From assembly GCA_037954665.1 (NCBI GenBank), contig JBBMOL010000602.1, positions 1-64,000 on the forward strand: DNA of 64,000 nucleotides, in the 5' to 3' direction. This stretch comes from Laguncularia racemosa (lineage: Eukaryota > Streptophyta > Magnoliopsida > Myrtales > Combretaceae). Under the pieces are notes generated by a model, which did no database searches, had not been told where the DNA came from, and saw only the letters and a program-made list of their open reading frames with translations. A program made the position numbers and the translations under genes. Of the stretch, positions 44,706 to 56,056 are shown one piece after another; the stretch's first letter is position 1; every line of letters starts with the position of its first letter.

Positions 44706-45959
44706 TCCTCCCTCTCTTCAAAAGGATTCATCCTCGAATCTGAACCTGTATCAAAGGGAGTAAGATCAGACACATTAAATGTGGCACTAACATTATACTC
44801 ACCTGGTAAATCCAACTTATATGCATTGTCATTAATTTTGGCCACTACTTGAAATTGCCCGTCCCCTCTTGGATCTAATTTAGTCTACCTTTGAGTTGGA
44901 AACCTTTCTTTCCTCATATGCACCCATACCTAATCACCAGGTTCAAAAGTTACTTTCTTTTTGCCTTTGTTAACTTGGGTAGCATTCTTCTCATTCCACT
45001 TCATGATGTGATGTCTTGCTTCTTCATGAATCTTTTTCACCATCTTAGCCTTCTTTTTACCATCTAGACTAGTAATCTCATTCACAAGCAAAGAAATCAA
45101 ATCCAATGGGGGTTAAAGGATTGAAACCATATACAATCTCAAAAGGTGAGAAATTAGTAGAAGAATGCATAACTCGATTGTACACAAACTCAATGAATGG
45201 ATGCATTCTTCCTAAGATTTTAAATTCTTCTTTATCACTGCATGCAAAAGAGTAGTCAATGTCTTATTCACAACTTCAGTTTGTCCATTGGTTTGTAGGT
45301 GACATGTAGTAGAAAATAACAATTTTGTTCCCATTTCCCCCTATAAAACACGCCAGAAATGACTAAGGGATTTGACATCTCTATCACTTATTATGCTCCT
45401 AGGCACTCCATACAAACGAACGACTTCTTTAAAGAACAATTCAGCAACATGCGTAGCATCATTAGTCTTGTGACATGGAATAAAATGTGCCATTTTCGAA
45501 AAATGATCCACAATCACCTAAATGGAATCTCTACCTCTCCTAGACCTAGGTAAACCAAAATAAAATCCATTGAAACATCAATCCAAGGTTCATTAGGTAC
45601 AGGTAAAGGCATGTAAAGACCATGTGGTTTGACTCTAGACTTGGCTTTCTTACATGTGATGCATCTAGAGCAAACTCTTTCCACATCTCTTTTCATATGA
45701 GGCCAAAAGAAATGTTCTTTCAGCACGTCTAATGTCTTAGCAATACCAAAATGACCCATAAGTCCTCCACCATGCGACTCAAGCACAAGCAACTCTCGCA
45801 TTGAACACTTAGGAATGCACAACTTGTTCTCCCTATAAAGGAATCCATTGTGCCTATAGAATCTATCAAATGCACCCTTTTCACAAGCATGATACACAAC
45901 ATGAAAATCAAAATCTTGTATGTACATTTCCCTTATGTGTTCAAATCCAAGCAATTTAG
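44510..45959 (-). pseudogene. CRM-3 integrase and C-terminal tail
   Basis: The zinc finger is intact in sequence: ESHGGGLMGHFGIAKTLDVL and PHMKRDVERVCSRCITCKKA. The catalytic core starts WIDVSMDFILVYLG and then loses frame. Further parts (SKMAHFIPCHKTND, LGAIISDRDVKSL, NGQTEVVNKT with the catalytic Glu retained) are recoverable in other frames over 45480-45250. The C-terminal open part (44845-44510) reads INDNAYKLDLPGEYNVSATF and NVSDLTPFDTGSDSRMNPFE, crossing PPT and LTR. Frameshifts and stops make it non-functional. Confidence 0.85.
44706..44718 (-). other. CRM-3 polypurine tract
   Basis: Minus-strand AAGAGAGGGAGGA immediately before LTR start TGATGGAGG. Confidence 0.8.
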
Positions 45960-47114
45960 CTCCAAGAATAGCGATAAGAGTATACCTACGAGATAGGGCA
46001 TCTGCTACCACATTTTCCTTACCTTGCTTATATTGGATCACATATGGAAACATCTTTATAAACTCGACCCATCTTGCATGTCTTTTGTTCAACTTTCCTT
46101 GGGCCTTCAAATGCTTTGAAGATTCATGATCCATGTGAATAACAAATTCTTTTAACCACAAGTAGTGCTGCCACGTCTCCAATGCACACACCAATGCATA
46201 GAGCTCCTTGTCATATGTTGAGTACTTCAAAGCAACTCCATTTAGCTTCTCACTAAAGTAAGCAATATGACACTTCTCCTACATCAAAACAGCTCCTGTA
46301 CCAATCCCGGAGGCATCACATTCGATCTCGAAAGTTTTGGAAAAATCAAGTAAAACTAACAATGGAGCAAAACATAACTTTTCTTTTATCACATTAAAGG
46401 CATTTTCTTGTTCTACTTCCCATTTAAACCCAACATCCTTTTTGATTACTTTAGTCAATGGGGTAGCCAATGTACTAAAATTACGCACAAAACGTCTATA
46501 AAAACTAACTAACCCAAGAAAACTTCTTACCTCAGTCAGCGATTTTGGAGATGGCCAATCCTTGATGGCTCGCACCTTTTCTTCATCCACTTATATTCCA
46601 CCTATTGTAACAACAAAACCTAAGAGCACTACTCTGTCTATACAAAATTGCACTTTTTTAAATTGGCATATAATTTTTCCTATCTCAGCACATCAATAAC
46701 AACCCTAAGATGTTCCATATGCTCATTAAAGCTCTTACTATACACTAGATCTATTTTCGAAAATATCATTAATCTATGCAATTTATCAAGCATATCATCC
46801 AAATGAGGTATAGGGTGTCAGTACTTCATTGTGATTTTGTTAATGGCTTGGCAATCAACACACATGCGCCATATCCTATCTTTCTTGGGCACCAACAATA
46901 CTGGAACTACGCACGGGTTCATGCTTTCTCGAATATGTCCTTTAGCCATTAACTCTTCCACTTACCATTGTAGCTCCCTTGTCTCCATAGGATCTGCCCT
47001 ATAAGTTGGTAAATTTGGAATCATCGCTCTAGGAACAAAGTCAATATGATGCTCAATCCCTCGCTTTAGTGGTAGACCATTAGGTACTTCATCGGGAAAG
47101 ATGTCCTCATAATC
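45960..47114 (-). pseudogene. CRM-3 reverse transcriptase (core deleted) and RNase H
   Basis: RT begins GLPLKRGIEHHIDFVPRAMI, ELMAKGHIRESMNPCVVPVL and WRMCVDCQAINKITMKY. After LHRLMIFSKIDL it jumps to YSKSFNEHMEHLRVVIDVLR, so about 75 codons, including the YFDD active site, are deleted at about 46750. The thumb and RNase H region is then open: KVRAIKDWPSPKSLTEVRSF, LGLVSFYRRFVRNFSTLATP, FEIECDASGIGTGAVLM, stop, KYSTYDKELYALVCALETWQ, HMDHESSKHLKAQGKLNKRH, KENVVADALSRRYTL. RNase H retains visible Asp and Glu positions. With the RT active site gone the copy cannot reverse-transcribe. Confidence 0.88.
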
Positions 47115-48026
47115 CTACAAAAGAGAAAACACATAACCAGGTAAAGAAGTGTCAAGGTCATAATTCACAAACATGGCTTCCTTATATACAAACAGAATCA
47201 TTGGTCTTCCAACCTTAAGTGCACTTTTGATCTCTCGTTCTTTTTCAAAGAAACTCATTCTTTTCTCTTTTCCCTCACCTACAACCGAGCACTCTTGCTT
47301 TTCTCTCCCAGAGATTTTACTTTCTCTCTTCTCACCACTTATATTTCTTTCAATTTCATTTTCCCTCTTCTTTTGTTTCTCGGCTTCTACCTCACTTTCC
47401 TCACAAATGGATTTTTTAAACCGTAGTTGATCTTCATATTCCTGGCTTGGCGTCATTGGCATCAATGTAACTTTCCTTCCATCCTTCATAAATGAGTACT
47501 GATTTTTGTACCCATCATGAATGGCTCTCCTGTCAAATTGCTAAGGCCTTTTGAGTAAAAGATGACCAGCATGCATAAGTACAACATCACAAAAGACCTT
47601 ATCCATATATTTCCCGATTGAAAACATCACGTGGACCTGCTTATTCACCTTCATTTCTCCATATTCATTCAGCCATTGCAACTTGTATGGCTTGGGATGT
47701 TTCACAGTGGACAAACCTAATTTATCAACAAGTATGTTACTTGCTACATTAACATAGCTACCTTCGTCTATGATCAAACTACATACCCTGTCATGTACAT
47801 GGCACCAAGTGTGAAAAATATTGTCTCGCTGCACATTGTCATTCTCTTCTTATTTAACTCACACATTCAAGGAACACATAATGACCAATGACTTGCCTTC
47901 TACAGCATATTCACAATCACTAGCATCTTCTAACTATGGTATAGTATCACTAGCACAATTAGAGCCATCATTGTCAATTTCAATCTCTCCACCTTCGTGT
48001 ATGATCATCACTCTTTGATTTGGACA
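47115..48026 (-). pseudogene. CRM-3 protease and linker
   Basis: RDNIFHTWCHVHDRVCSLII leads to DEGSYVNVASNILVDKLGLS. The catalytic Asp is present but the motif DGGS has become DEGS. It then reads KVFCDVVLMHAGHLLLKRP, stop (TAG for Trp), and QFDRRAIHDGYKNQYSFMKD. A Lys/Glu-rich linker (about 47400-47230) leads to the RT with FVNYDLDTSLPGYVFSLL and a stop for expected Gln. Confidence 0.82.
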
Positions 48027-49074
48027 TTAAGATGCTATATGCCTAGTCCCCAAATACTTAAAACATTTAATATCCTGATTTCTTAGAGTTTGAGATGATG
48101 AGTTTCCTCTCTCCTTAGCGGCCTGTGGGTGCTTCTTTAAGTTCCTACCATTATAGGCCTTGAACTCAGGTTTCTCTTCCTTTTCCCCCCTTGTCCACTT
48201 TCCACAGGAGTGGGAATTCGAGTAGTTATGGTTCCCAGCTTGAGTGACTTGCGCTTCTTTGAGTTGTCGCTCAACTTTCATGGCCATATGCACCATGTCC
48301 TCCAACTCCACATAGTGTCGTAATTCCACAATGTTGGCGATGTCATAATTCAGTCCACACAGGAATCTACCCATAGTAGCCTCATGGTCCTCCTCCACAT
48401 TAACTTGGATTAAGACTATTTCCATCTCCTTATAATAGTCTTCAACACTCTTCGACCTTTGTTTGAGGCTTTGTAGCTTAAGGTGCTGATCTCGATAATA
48501 ATGTGATGGGACAAACCGTTTTCTCATGGCAACCTTCATCTCCTCCCAATTGGCAATTGGTCGTTCACCATTCCTCCGTCCAGATAAGATCAATTGATCC
48601 CACTAAACAATGGCATAATCTGTAAATTCCACTGCTGTAATCTTCACTTTCTTCTCCTTAGAGTAATTGTGGCAATTGAAAACCAGCTCAACCTTTCTCT
48701 CCCATTCAAGGTGGATGTCGGGATCATTCCTCCCTTGAAAAGGAGGGATTGTCATTTTGATACTCCCAATATTTCTATCAACTCCATCTTTGACTCTGTT
48801 ATTGATACGGTCATTCCTGTATCGATTGTGCCTTTCCTCCTCTTCTTCTTTAGTAGATTCGTCTCGAGGTGCGATTGGTTGGCGTATTTGTCTCTGTACA
48901 GGAGGGATTCCCATAGGAGGTCTTATTTGCAATTCGTTGATCCGCTCATCTTGTCTATCCATTTGGTCACGAATTTCTCTGAACACCACATGTACGCGCT
49001 CTCGAACTGTTGTTGCATAGCCTTCAAAAGAAAGGATTGATTGGGTTTATCCCCTTGATTCTCGCGTTCTGACA
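48027..49074 (-). pseudogene. CRM-3 gag
   Basis: ATG at 49074 gives MSERENQGDKPNQSFLLKAM, then a one-base shift into VFREIRDQMDRQDERINELQ. The core is KVELVFNCHNYSKEKKVKIT, AVEFTDYAIV, stop for Trp, WDQLILSGRRNGERP, EEMKVAMRKRFVPSHYYRDQ and RFLCGLNYDIANIVELRHYV. The zinc knuckle has decayed to CFKYLGTRHIAS, stop, CP: the second Cys is Tyr. Apart from three interruptions the gag is well preserved over about 320 codons. Confidence 0.85.
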
Positions 49075-49629
49075 TGATGATGATCCTGAAAGAAATTTAG
49101 TTAAGAAGTCCTCACACACTCCCTCACGTGTTTCCACTCAAAAAGTCTATCTACACTCGTGTTGTACACAAATTAATGGCTTTTACCCTCCATTACACTC
49201 ACCCACTCTCGCCTTTTACCACTTTTGTTTTCCCCCACCAAGTTCTTTAAGAACATAACAATTGAAAAACCAGAGTATTCACTTGTAAAACTCAAACATT
49301 AGTTCATATAATTAGCTAAAAAAGGGCCAAGGAGATAGTGATTAAGAAAATACAAAGAAGGCAAGAAGAAATAACACCATTGAAGTAATGCTTAATAGAA
49401 GAATAAATTTATCGTGGGGTATAGTATGTAAGGAATCAACTTGGGCATTGATGATGATAGAAGACAACATAAGAGAATTTTTTTTTCTTTTTTTTTTTTA
49501 ACTTTTGTTTGCTGATTTTTTTTTCGAAATGACACTTAATAGAAACAATAGAATAATATTATTGAAGAAATAAATGAAATTTCAACAAGGAATATGAATG
49601 ATAAAGGATAATAACTTGATTGAGAATCA

Positions 49630-49648
49630 ACCTGGCTTTGATACAAAA
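49630..49648 (-). other. CRM-3 primer-binding site (degenerate tRNA-iMet type)
   Basis: Minus-strand TTTTGTATCAAAGCCAGGTT just inside the LTR resembles TGGTATCAGAGCCAGG with three changes. Confidence 0.7.
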
Positions 49649-49650
49649 AA

Positions 49651-49784
49651 TGATGCAAAATCCCTCAAATTGAGTTGTGAGATCCAGCAACAAATAATCA
49701 ATTTCCTAGACTACCTAAATCCCAATTTTGAATTAAAAAAAAAAAACAAATTACTAATCCATTGTCTATGGAGAGAAGAACCAG

Positions 49785-49826
<42 letters not shown>

Positions 49827-50411
49827 AATTATTGACCCATTGCATATAAGAGACAAGAACCAATAATATAAACTGAGCTTGAATCCACAAGGTCAAAACC
49901 TTGACTACTTGTTAAAAAAGAAAAGGTATGAGAAATAACTCTTCAATTGAAAAATTCATCCATCTGCCCTCAACACAAGTTTTGATACCTTATTTATAGA
50001 GTTCTAAGGCTAATTAATGAAAAAAAAAAACCATCCACATACCCATCAATAACCCACTACCAAAGAAAATTAAATGTACTCTTAACTATACTAATAATTA
50101 TTTTGTTGATGTAAGCAATGACCTCAATTATCTTCTAGAATCCCTAATTACTGTCTTGGCTTATTTGGGCTTCATTTTCTTGGGCTTGGATGATATTAAT
50201 GAATTTGGGTTCAGCTCAACTCAATGTCTCTAAAGTCCTTCCAGACTTGACCTCATTTTCAAAAATGATCTTCACAAAGCCTTGCATAGCTTGCTTGATC
50301 TATTTTGCTCGCGCCCTTATGATTGGCCCTTCGGGTATTTGTAGTTCCTCAATTCCACTTTGATTGCATTTGTCTTCTTCAATAACCGAACCTTGAGATG
50401 GTCCTTCATCA
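49651..50411 (-). repeat. CRM-3 5' LTR
   Basis: 761 bp; plus-strand ends TGATGCAAAATCCCTC and GGTCCTTCATCA. An (AT)n microsatellite lies at 49788-49822. The outer TGATG/CATCA termini are complete here. Confidence 0.88.
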
Positions 50412-51694
50412 CTATCTCTAATAGTAAATGGGTTAATTTTGTTCAGGTAGTGCTTAAAAAGAGTGGTTTGACTGTAGTTAAAAATGAAGCTAATAAATTA
50501 ATTTCTACTCGCATTGTGATTGAGTAGCCAGTTTGTATAGATTATAGAAAGTTAAATGATGCTACTCGTAAAGACCATTTCCTTCTCCCCTTCATTGATC
50601 AGATGCTAGAGAAACTTGCAGGACATGACTATTATTGTTTTTTAGATGGTTATTCTGGTTATAATAAAATTCATATAGCACTCGAGGACTAGGAGAAAAC
50701 CACTTTTACTTGTCCCTATGGCACTTTTGCCTTTAGGAGAATGCCCTTTGGTCTTTGTAATGCACCTACTACTTTTTAAAGGCGTATGATGTCTACATTT
50801 TTTAACATGTTAGAGAATTTTATCAAAATATTTATGGATGACTTTTCTATTTTTAGGAGGTTATTTGAATTATGCTTGATAAATTTAGGTTGTGTCCTTA
50901 AAAGATGTAAAGAGACTAACTTACTTTTGAATAGGGAGAAATGCCATTTTATGATAAGAGAGGGAGTTGTCTTAGGTCACAAAGTTTTAAGGAAGGGGAT
51001 TGAGGTTGATAGGGCAAAAGTGGAGATAATAGAGAAGTTGCTACCCCCTACATCAATAAAAGGAGTCAGGAGCTTCCTAGGACATATTGACTTCTATAGG
51101 AGATTTATCAGGGACTTTTCTAAAATATCTAGACCTTATTGTAATTTACTTGAAAAATATTCTACTTTTGTTTTTAATGGTAATTGTTTGTAGGAATTTA
51201 ACTTATTGAAGGAGAAGCTCACTTCTGCACCAGTGATTGTTGCACCTCATTGGGAGCTTCCGTTCGAGCTTATGTGTGATGCTAGTGACTATGTTGTAGG
51301 AGTGGTACTTGGGCAAAGGAAAGGTAAACTATTTCATGTCATATACTATGTTAGTAGAACTTTGAATGGGGCCCAAAGAAACTCTGCCACAACTGAAAAA
51401 GAACTTTTAGCAATCGTATTTGCGAATGACAAGTTTCGACCTTATCGGATGGGTTTTAAGATCATTGTGTATACAAACTATGCTACTCTTAAGTATTTGT
51501 TTGCTAAAGCTGATGCTAAACCTAGGTTAATTCGTTGGATTTTACTATTGCAAGAATTTGACCTAGAAATTAGAGATAAAAAGGGAATTGAAAATGTAGT
51601 GGTTGATCATTTATCCTGGTTAGAATCTAATTGTTTAGATCCACCCATTAATGAAAAGTTCCTTGATGAACAATTGCATGTAGTAGATATCTAA
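50412..51694 (+). pseudogene. Athila reverse transcriptase and RNase H (rest of the domain)
   Basis: RT resumes with SNSKWVNFVQVVLKKSG, LTVVKNEANKLISTR, VCIDYRKLNDATRKDHFLLP, FIDQMLEKLAGHDYYCFLDG and YSGYNKIHIALED, stop for Gln. It continues TTFTCPYGTFAFRRMPFGLC, NAPTTF, stop for Gln, then the active-site motif FIKIFMDDFSIF. It is open from 50786 to 51193 (RT thumb, GVRSFLGHIDFYRRFIRDFS) and from 51206 to 51694 (RNase H: FELMCDASDYVVGVVLGQRK, NSATTEKELLAIVFANDKFR, YTNYATLKYLFAKADAKPRL, IENVVVDHLSWLE). Four in-frame stops over about 430 codons. The three Asp and one Glu expected in RNase H are largely visible. Confidence 0.88.
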
Positions 51695-52992
51695 GGATTA
51701 CCTTGGTATGTTGATATAGTCAATTACTTGGTTAGCAAAATCACACTATATGGTTTATCATATCAACAGAAAAAAGAAATTCTTACATGATGTGGAATAC
51801 TATTTTTGGGATGAATCATATTTGTTTAAATGTTGTGTTGACCAAGTAATTAGCCGTTGTGTACCTAAAACTAAACAACTTAGCATAATACAATATTGTC
51901 ATTCTAGAGAAGTTAGAAGCCATTTTGGTGTGGAAAAAATTGCAGCTAAAATTTTATCTTGCGGATTTTATTAGCCTAAACTATTTAATGATTGTAGGAA
52001 TTTCATTTTGTCTTGTTCTCAATGCTAAAGGATTGGAAATATTTCTAGGAGACATGAATTACCACAAAATAACATCCTTGTAATTAAGTTTTTTGATGTG
52101 TGGGGAATAGACTTTATGGGTCCTTTTCCCTCATCCTTTTTAAAAAAATTTTATACCTGTAGTTGTTATTTATGTGTCAAAATGGGTAGAAGCAGTTGCT
52201 CTATAAACTAATGACAGTAAAGTTGTAATCAGATTTTTGAAAAAGAAAATATTTTTAAGATTTAGGGTAACTAAAGCTATCATTAGTGATAGGGGATCGC
52301 ATTTTTACAGTAGGCAATTTGAAAAATTATTAACAAAATATGGAGTTACTCATAAAATTGCCACCCCTTATCATCTACAAACTTGTGGATAGGTAAAGGT
52401 ATCTAATAGGGAGATAAAGCAGATTCTAGAAAAAACTATCCATGCATCTAGGAAAGATTGGTCTTTAAAACTTGATGATGCGTTGTGGACCTATAGAACC
52501 GCTTTCAAAACCCCTATAGGAATGTCCCCCTACAATATTGTTTATAGTAAATCATGTCATCTACTTGTAGAGCTTAAGCACAAGGCATACCGGGCCATAA
52601 AACACCTTAACTTTGATTCTCAAGCTATAGGTGAAAAGAGGTTGCTTCAACTGAATTAGATGGCTGAATTAAGAGAGGAAGGATATGAGAATACTAAGAT
52701 ATACAAAGAATGAGCTAAGCGATGGCATGACAAGAACATTTTAAGCCAAGAATTTTTTTGTAATAAGAAAGTTTTGTTATACAACTCTTGATTGAAGTTA
52801 TTTCTAGGTGAGTTAAGATCTCGATTTTTAGGTCCATTTGTTATTGATAAGGTTTTTCATTATAGTGTAGTTGAATTGAAAGTTGAAGATAACCATGCTT
52901 TTAAAGTAAATGGTTATCTTCTCAAACATTACTACAAAGGAGAAAACATTGATAGTGTTGCCACTATCGTAGATCTAGCAAATCTGTTTTAA
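51695..52992 (+). pseudogene. Athila integrase
   Basis: The zinc-binding region (IQYCHSREVRSHFGVEKIAA, GFY, stop, NDCRNFILSCSQC) precedes the core: IKFFDVWGIDFMGPFPSS (first Asp), a frameshift, AIISDRGSHFYSRQFE (second Asp), ATPYHLQTCG, stop, VKVSNREIKQILEKTI. The Glu expected in ..VEVSNREIK is Lys, so the DDE triad is broken. WTYRTAFKTPIGMSPYNIVY and the C-terminal LRSRFLGPFVIDKVFHYSVV follow, ending at 52992 with VATIVDLANLF. At least seven stops or shifts. Confidence 0.85.
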
Positions 52993-54072
52993 AACACTGC
53001 AGAAGTCAAGCTAGTGACTATAAACTAAACGCTTCATAGGAAGCAGCCTATGCATAGAATTAAGGTAAATTAGTTTAGTTTATAAAATAAATAAATAAAT
53101 ATGTCAAGTTTCTAAGTCAACAATGTACATCGGCGATGTAAAATTCTAAGCTGTTGGCGTATGTCTTGTCGACTTACTTCAACAAGTGTGCATCTTCTTC
53201 CTCATTTCACATCTCCTCCTCCCACCCCCCCAAAAGAAAAAAAACTATCATGCACCCACTCACACTCAAGGAGAGAAATTCAACTCTTCATTACAATCAA
53301 GATCAAGTAAGTCTCCATTCCTTTTATTTACTAATCTTGTAAGTTCATATTTATTTATTTCCTCTAGAAACCTACGATTTTTGCATCAAGGAGGTCTTAG
53401 ATTATTGGAATGTGTTGGGTTGCTGTTCGAAGTGGAATTTTGCTTACACGTACATGCATGTGAATTTACACCTAGTTTTGTGCTGAATTAAAAAAAAAAA
53501 ATTCTAGTATGCAAGAACTAGGGCTTGAATTGAATTGAATAAAAAAAATTGGGGCTTTTGCTATATTTACTGCCTATATGATCAATTATATGCAGCTAAT
53601 TCATTATGGGGTCTCAATTTTGTGAATAAGGTTCATGAATAAAAAAATATTGTTCAATTTTGCTTAGCATGTGTTTCTTGTGAAGTTGATGATGTCTTTG
53701 ATAGGGATGGAATTTTCTGTTGTTTGAAAGATATCAATTACCTTAACTATAATTTTTTTTATAATGTGTTTTTTTTTAACAAATTTTTTTTGTGCTATTT
53801 AAAATTTAGGCTACCTAATTTAGGCTACTAGCTTTGAATCTTCCTAGTGAAAGTGTATAAGCAACAACAACAACAAAAAAAAAAAAGAAGATTCTTCTCG
53901 GTTCTTATTATTTTGACGCCTATAATTTTAATTAGACATATCTACTATAAATCATGTTAAACACTTGAATGTTGAGGTTGAGGCATTTGTTAAATTAAAA
54001 ACACAAGGCTGAAACTAGGATTTACTGGGTCATGCGTCTCTCCTAGAAGTTCATATGAATTATTATGTAGGT
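52993..54072 (+). other. Athila spacer between pol and the 3' ORF
   Basis: Non-coding. It has a CT-rich stretch (53200-53235), a possible splice donor CAA/GTAAGT at about 53306-53314, and AT- and T-rich DNA before the downstream ORF. In this position other Athila elements carry leader-like sequence thought to serve the env-position ORF. Short frames at 53154-53491 show no domain. Confidence 0.45.
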
Positions 54073-55260
54073 ATGCCACCTAAAAAACTTTAGCCTAGAA
54101 AATAGAAACAAAAAGCTATAGGTGAGGCTTCTTCTAATAGACAACATATAGAGCTCCTCTTTGAATAGGACTATGCCAAGGAAAGAAAGACACAATTGCT
54201 GAAGAAGGACTTCATGAACCAGCAGTATCTTTATTGGGAACTTTTAAGGGATTATGACATAGAGGAGAAGATTAAGTAAATGGTAGCAGACAAGACATGG
54301 TTTAAACTGTTTGAGATAAGAGAGCCGGCCTAAAAGAATGTCACAATTGAGTTTTTATCTAAAATTAAAATAGAACACGACGAGCACCATTCCATCATGA
54401 CACTCTAAGCTTATGAGCAGGTCTATGTAATTGATCTTAAATAGTTTGGATATTTCTTGGGGGTTTATGACGATGAAGAAGCTGAAGAAGACCACCTTAA
54501 CGACTGACCTTTGGACATAGATGCAAAAACATTATGGTTTCAACTTATTAGACCTAGGAGGGATGATTTTATACCATCTAAATCTCTTGCTATCACCTTT
54601 GCCTCAATGGAGCACAAGTTGCTCCACCACATTTTATCTCATACCATTTGTTGTAAGAAGACCAGTCATAGTAAGGTAACAAGCTTTGATATGTTCTACT
54701 TGTATAGTATGATTTCAGGCTTCAAAATTGATATTGGGATAGAAGTAGCAAATTTTATTGCTAGATAGGTGGAAGATACAAGAACTAGAGTTATTCTTTG
54801 TAGAGGGTATATCACTGCATTGTTAAAAGGCATGGGTATATTTGAACACCATGAAGAGGATGTGATCATAGAATGTAAGAAAATCTCTTCAGGACCATTC
54901 AGGGCTTGGGGGGCTATCTAAGATAGCCAATTGAGTTATTTTAGAAGATATTGAGGAGACTAAACATTCCCCCTACCATGAGAGTCTCCAAATCCCAATC
55001 TGCTCCTCTTAACAACACTTATGAGAGGTTGAGGAAGGACATTAAGGGTGTTAAGCATGAGCATAAGGAAGTAAAAAGGGACTTTAGGCATGGTGAAGAA
55101 GAAGAATAAGAATTTTAGGACTACATTGTTTAATATGTTCAAATCTACTATATCTTGCATGAATGCAATAGTAACTTAGGACTTGCACCGTGAGACTTCT
55201 CCAGAGGAGCAATTAAAAGATGAAGCTGATGATCATAGCAGCTCAGGCCAAGATTGAAAA
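54073..55260 (+). pseudogene. Athila ORF-1-family protein in the env position
   Basis: ATG at 54073 gives MPPKKL, stop, PRK, stop, KQKAIGEASSNRQHIELLFE. Then come KKDFMNQQYLYWELLRDYDI, TWFKLFEIREPA, VTIEFLSKIKI, and the best-kept open part 54511-54768: LWFQLIRPRRDDFIPSKSLA, LLHHILSHTICCKKTSHSKV, TSFDMFYLYSMISGFKIDIG, IEVANFIAR. It continues VILCRGYITALLKGMGIFEH. This matches the plant ATHILA ORF-1 family (PF03078), whose function is unknown. The tail (KDIKGVKHEHKEVKRDFRHG, about 55030-55100) looks like a coiled coil. Roughly eight stops. Confidence 0.7.
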
Positions 55261-55796
55261 TTTTGACGCAATCTCTTACCTCATTAAAATACCGAAGAGG
55301 TATCGAATTTCTTTTTTCTTAATTTCATTGTCATGTATTCCTTTTTAATTGTATTGAATTAGAAACAATGAGGATACTATTCATTTTAAGTGTGGGGAAG
55401 GGATCATAGAAAAGTTAAGTATGAATTACTGATGTTTGAATTAGTGAATTTTTGTTCATATTGATGACATCTTAGCCCTTATTTTTATCTCTACTTTGAA
55501 CTCATATTTATCCTTATGGTCTCTTACTCACCTACTTTAGTGATTAAATTACTTGGTTGAAATTATATAGTGAGATCTTTAAGGAACAAAATTTACCTTA
55601 TGTTTGAATGTTAATTTTAAAAGTTTGAAAGTAAGTCGAGTCCTTAAGTAGAAAAGCAAGTAGGTTTACTTCCTTGTAAATTTAGCTTGTATATCCTCTC
55701 ATAAGTTTCTTTGAAATAATTTTTAACATTTGGTGAAAAAGGTAGAAGAAACTTTTAACCTAGTGATCTTCTTAAAAAAAAAATAATAAAAAAGAT

Positions 55797-56056
55797 TCTA
55801 ATATTGAATGTTAGTGTGAGGAAGAGTCCGTAGGGGTCCCTTCAAAACCTGATCACTTGGATAATGAGCTCGAGATGTGCCGACTCAATGAACTCACCAT
55901 AACGCGAAAGGTGGAAAGGCAATAATTCAATACTTGAATGTTAATGTGAGGAAGAGTTCTTAGGGGTCCCTTTAAAACCTAGTCACTTGGGTGATGAGCC
56001 TGGGATATGCCGACTCAATGAACTTACTATAACACGAAAGGCAGAAAGGCAAAAGT
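55797..56056. repeat. 130-bp tandem duplication in the Athila 3' untranslated region
   Basis: Copies 55797-55926 and 55927-56056 share TTGAATGTTA-TGTGAGGAAG, AGGGGTCCCTT, AAAACCT, ATGTGCCGACTCAATGAACT and CGAAAGG, with about one difference per ten bases. A third copy may start at 56057. It lies between the env-position ORF and the PPT. Confidence 0.9.

Larger units (their letters stand above)
43954..50411 (-). mobile_element. CRM-3: chromovirus with deleted RT core, inserted in Athila RT
   Basis: Target duplication ATATC (43949-43953) and CTATC (50412-50416); rejoining restores the Athila frame as GIIYHISNSKWV. LTRs 43954-44705 (752 bp) and 49651-50411 (761 bp) are similar and both carry an (AT)n microsatellite. 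The left terminus has decayed from TGATGC to TAATGC. Minus-strand order: PBS, gag, protease, partial RT, RNase H, integrase, PPT. Protein sequences resemble CRM-2 but are clearly a different family. It has a large in-frame-region deletion in RT. Confidence 0.9.
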
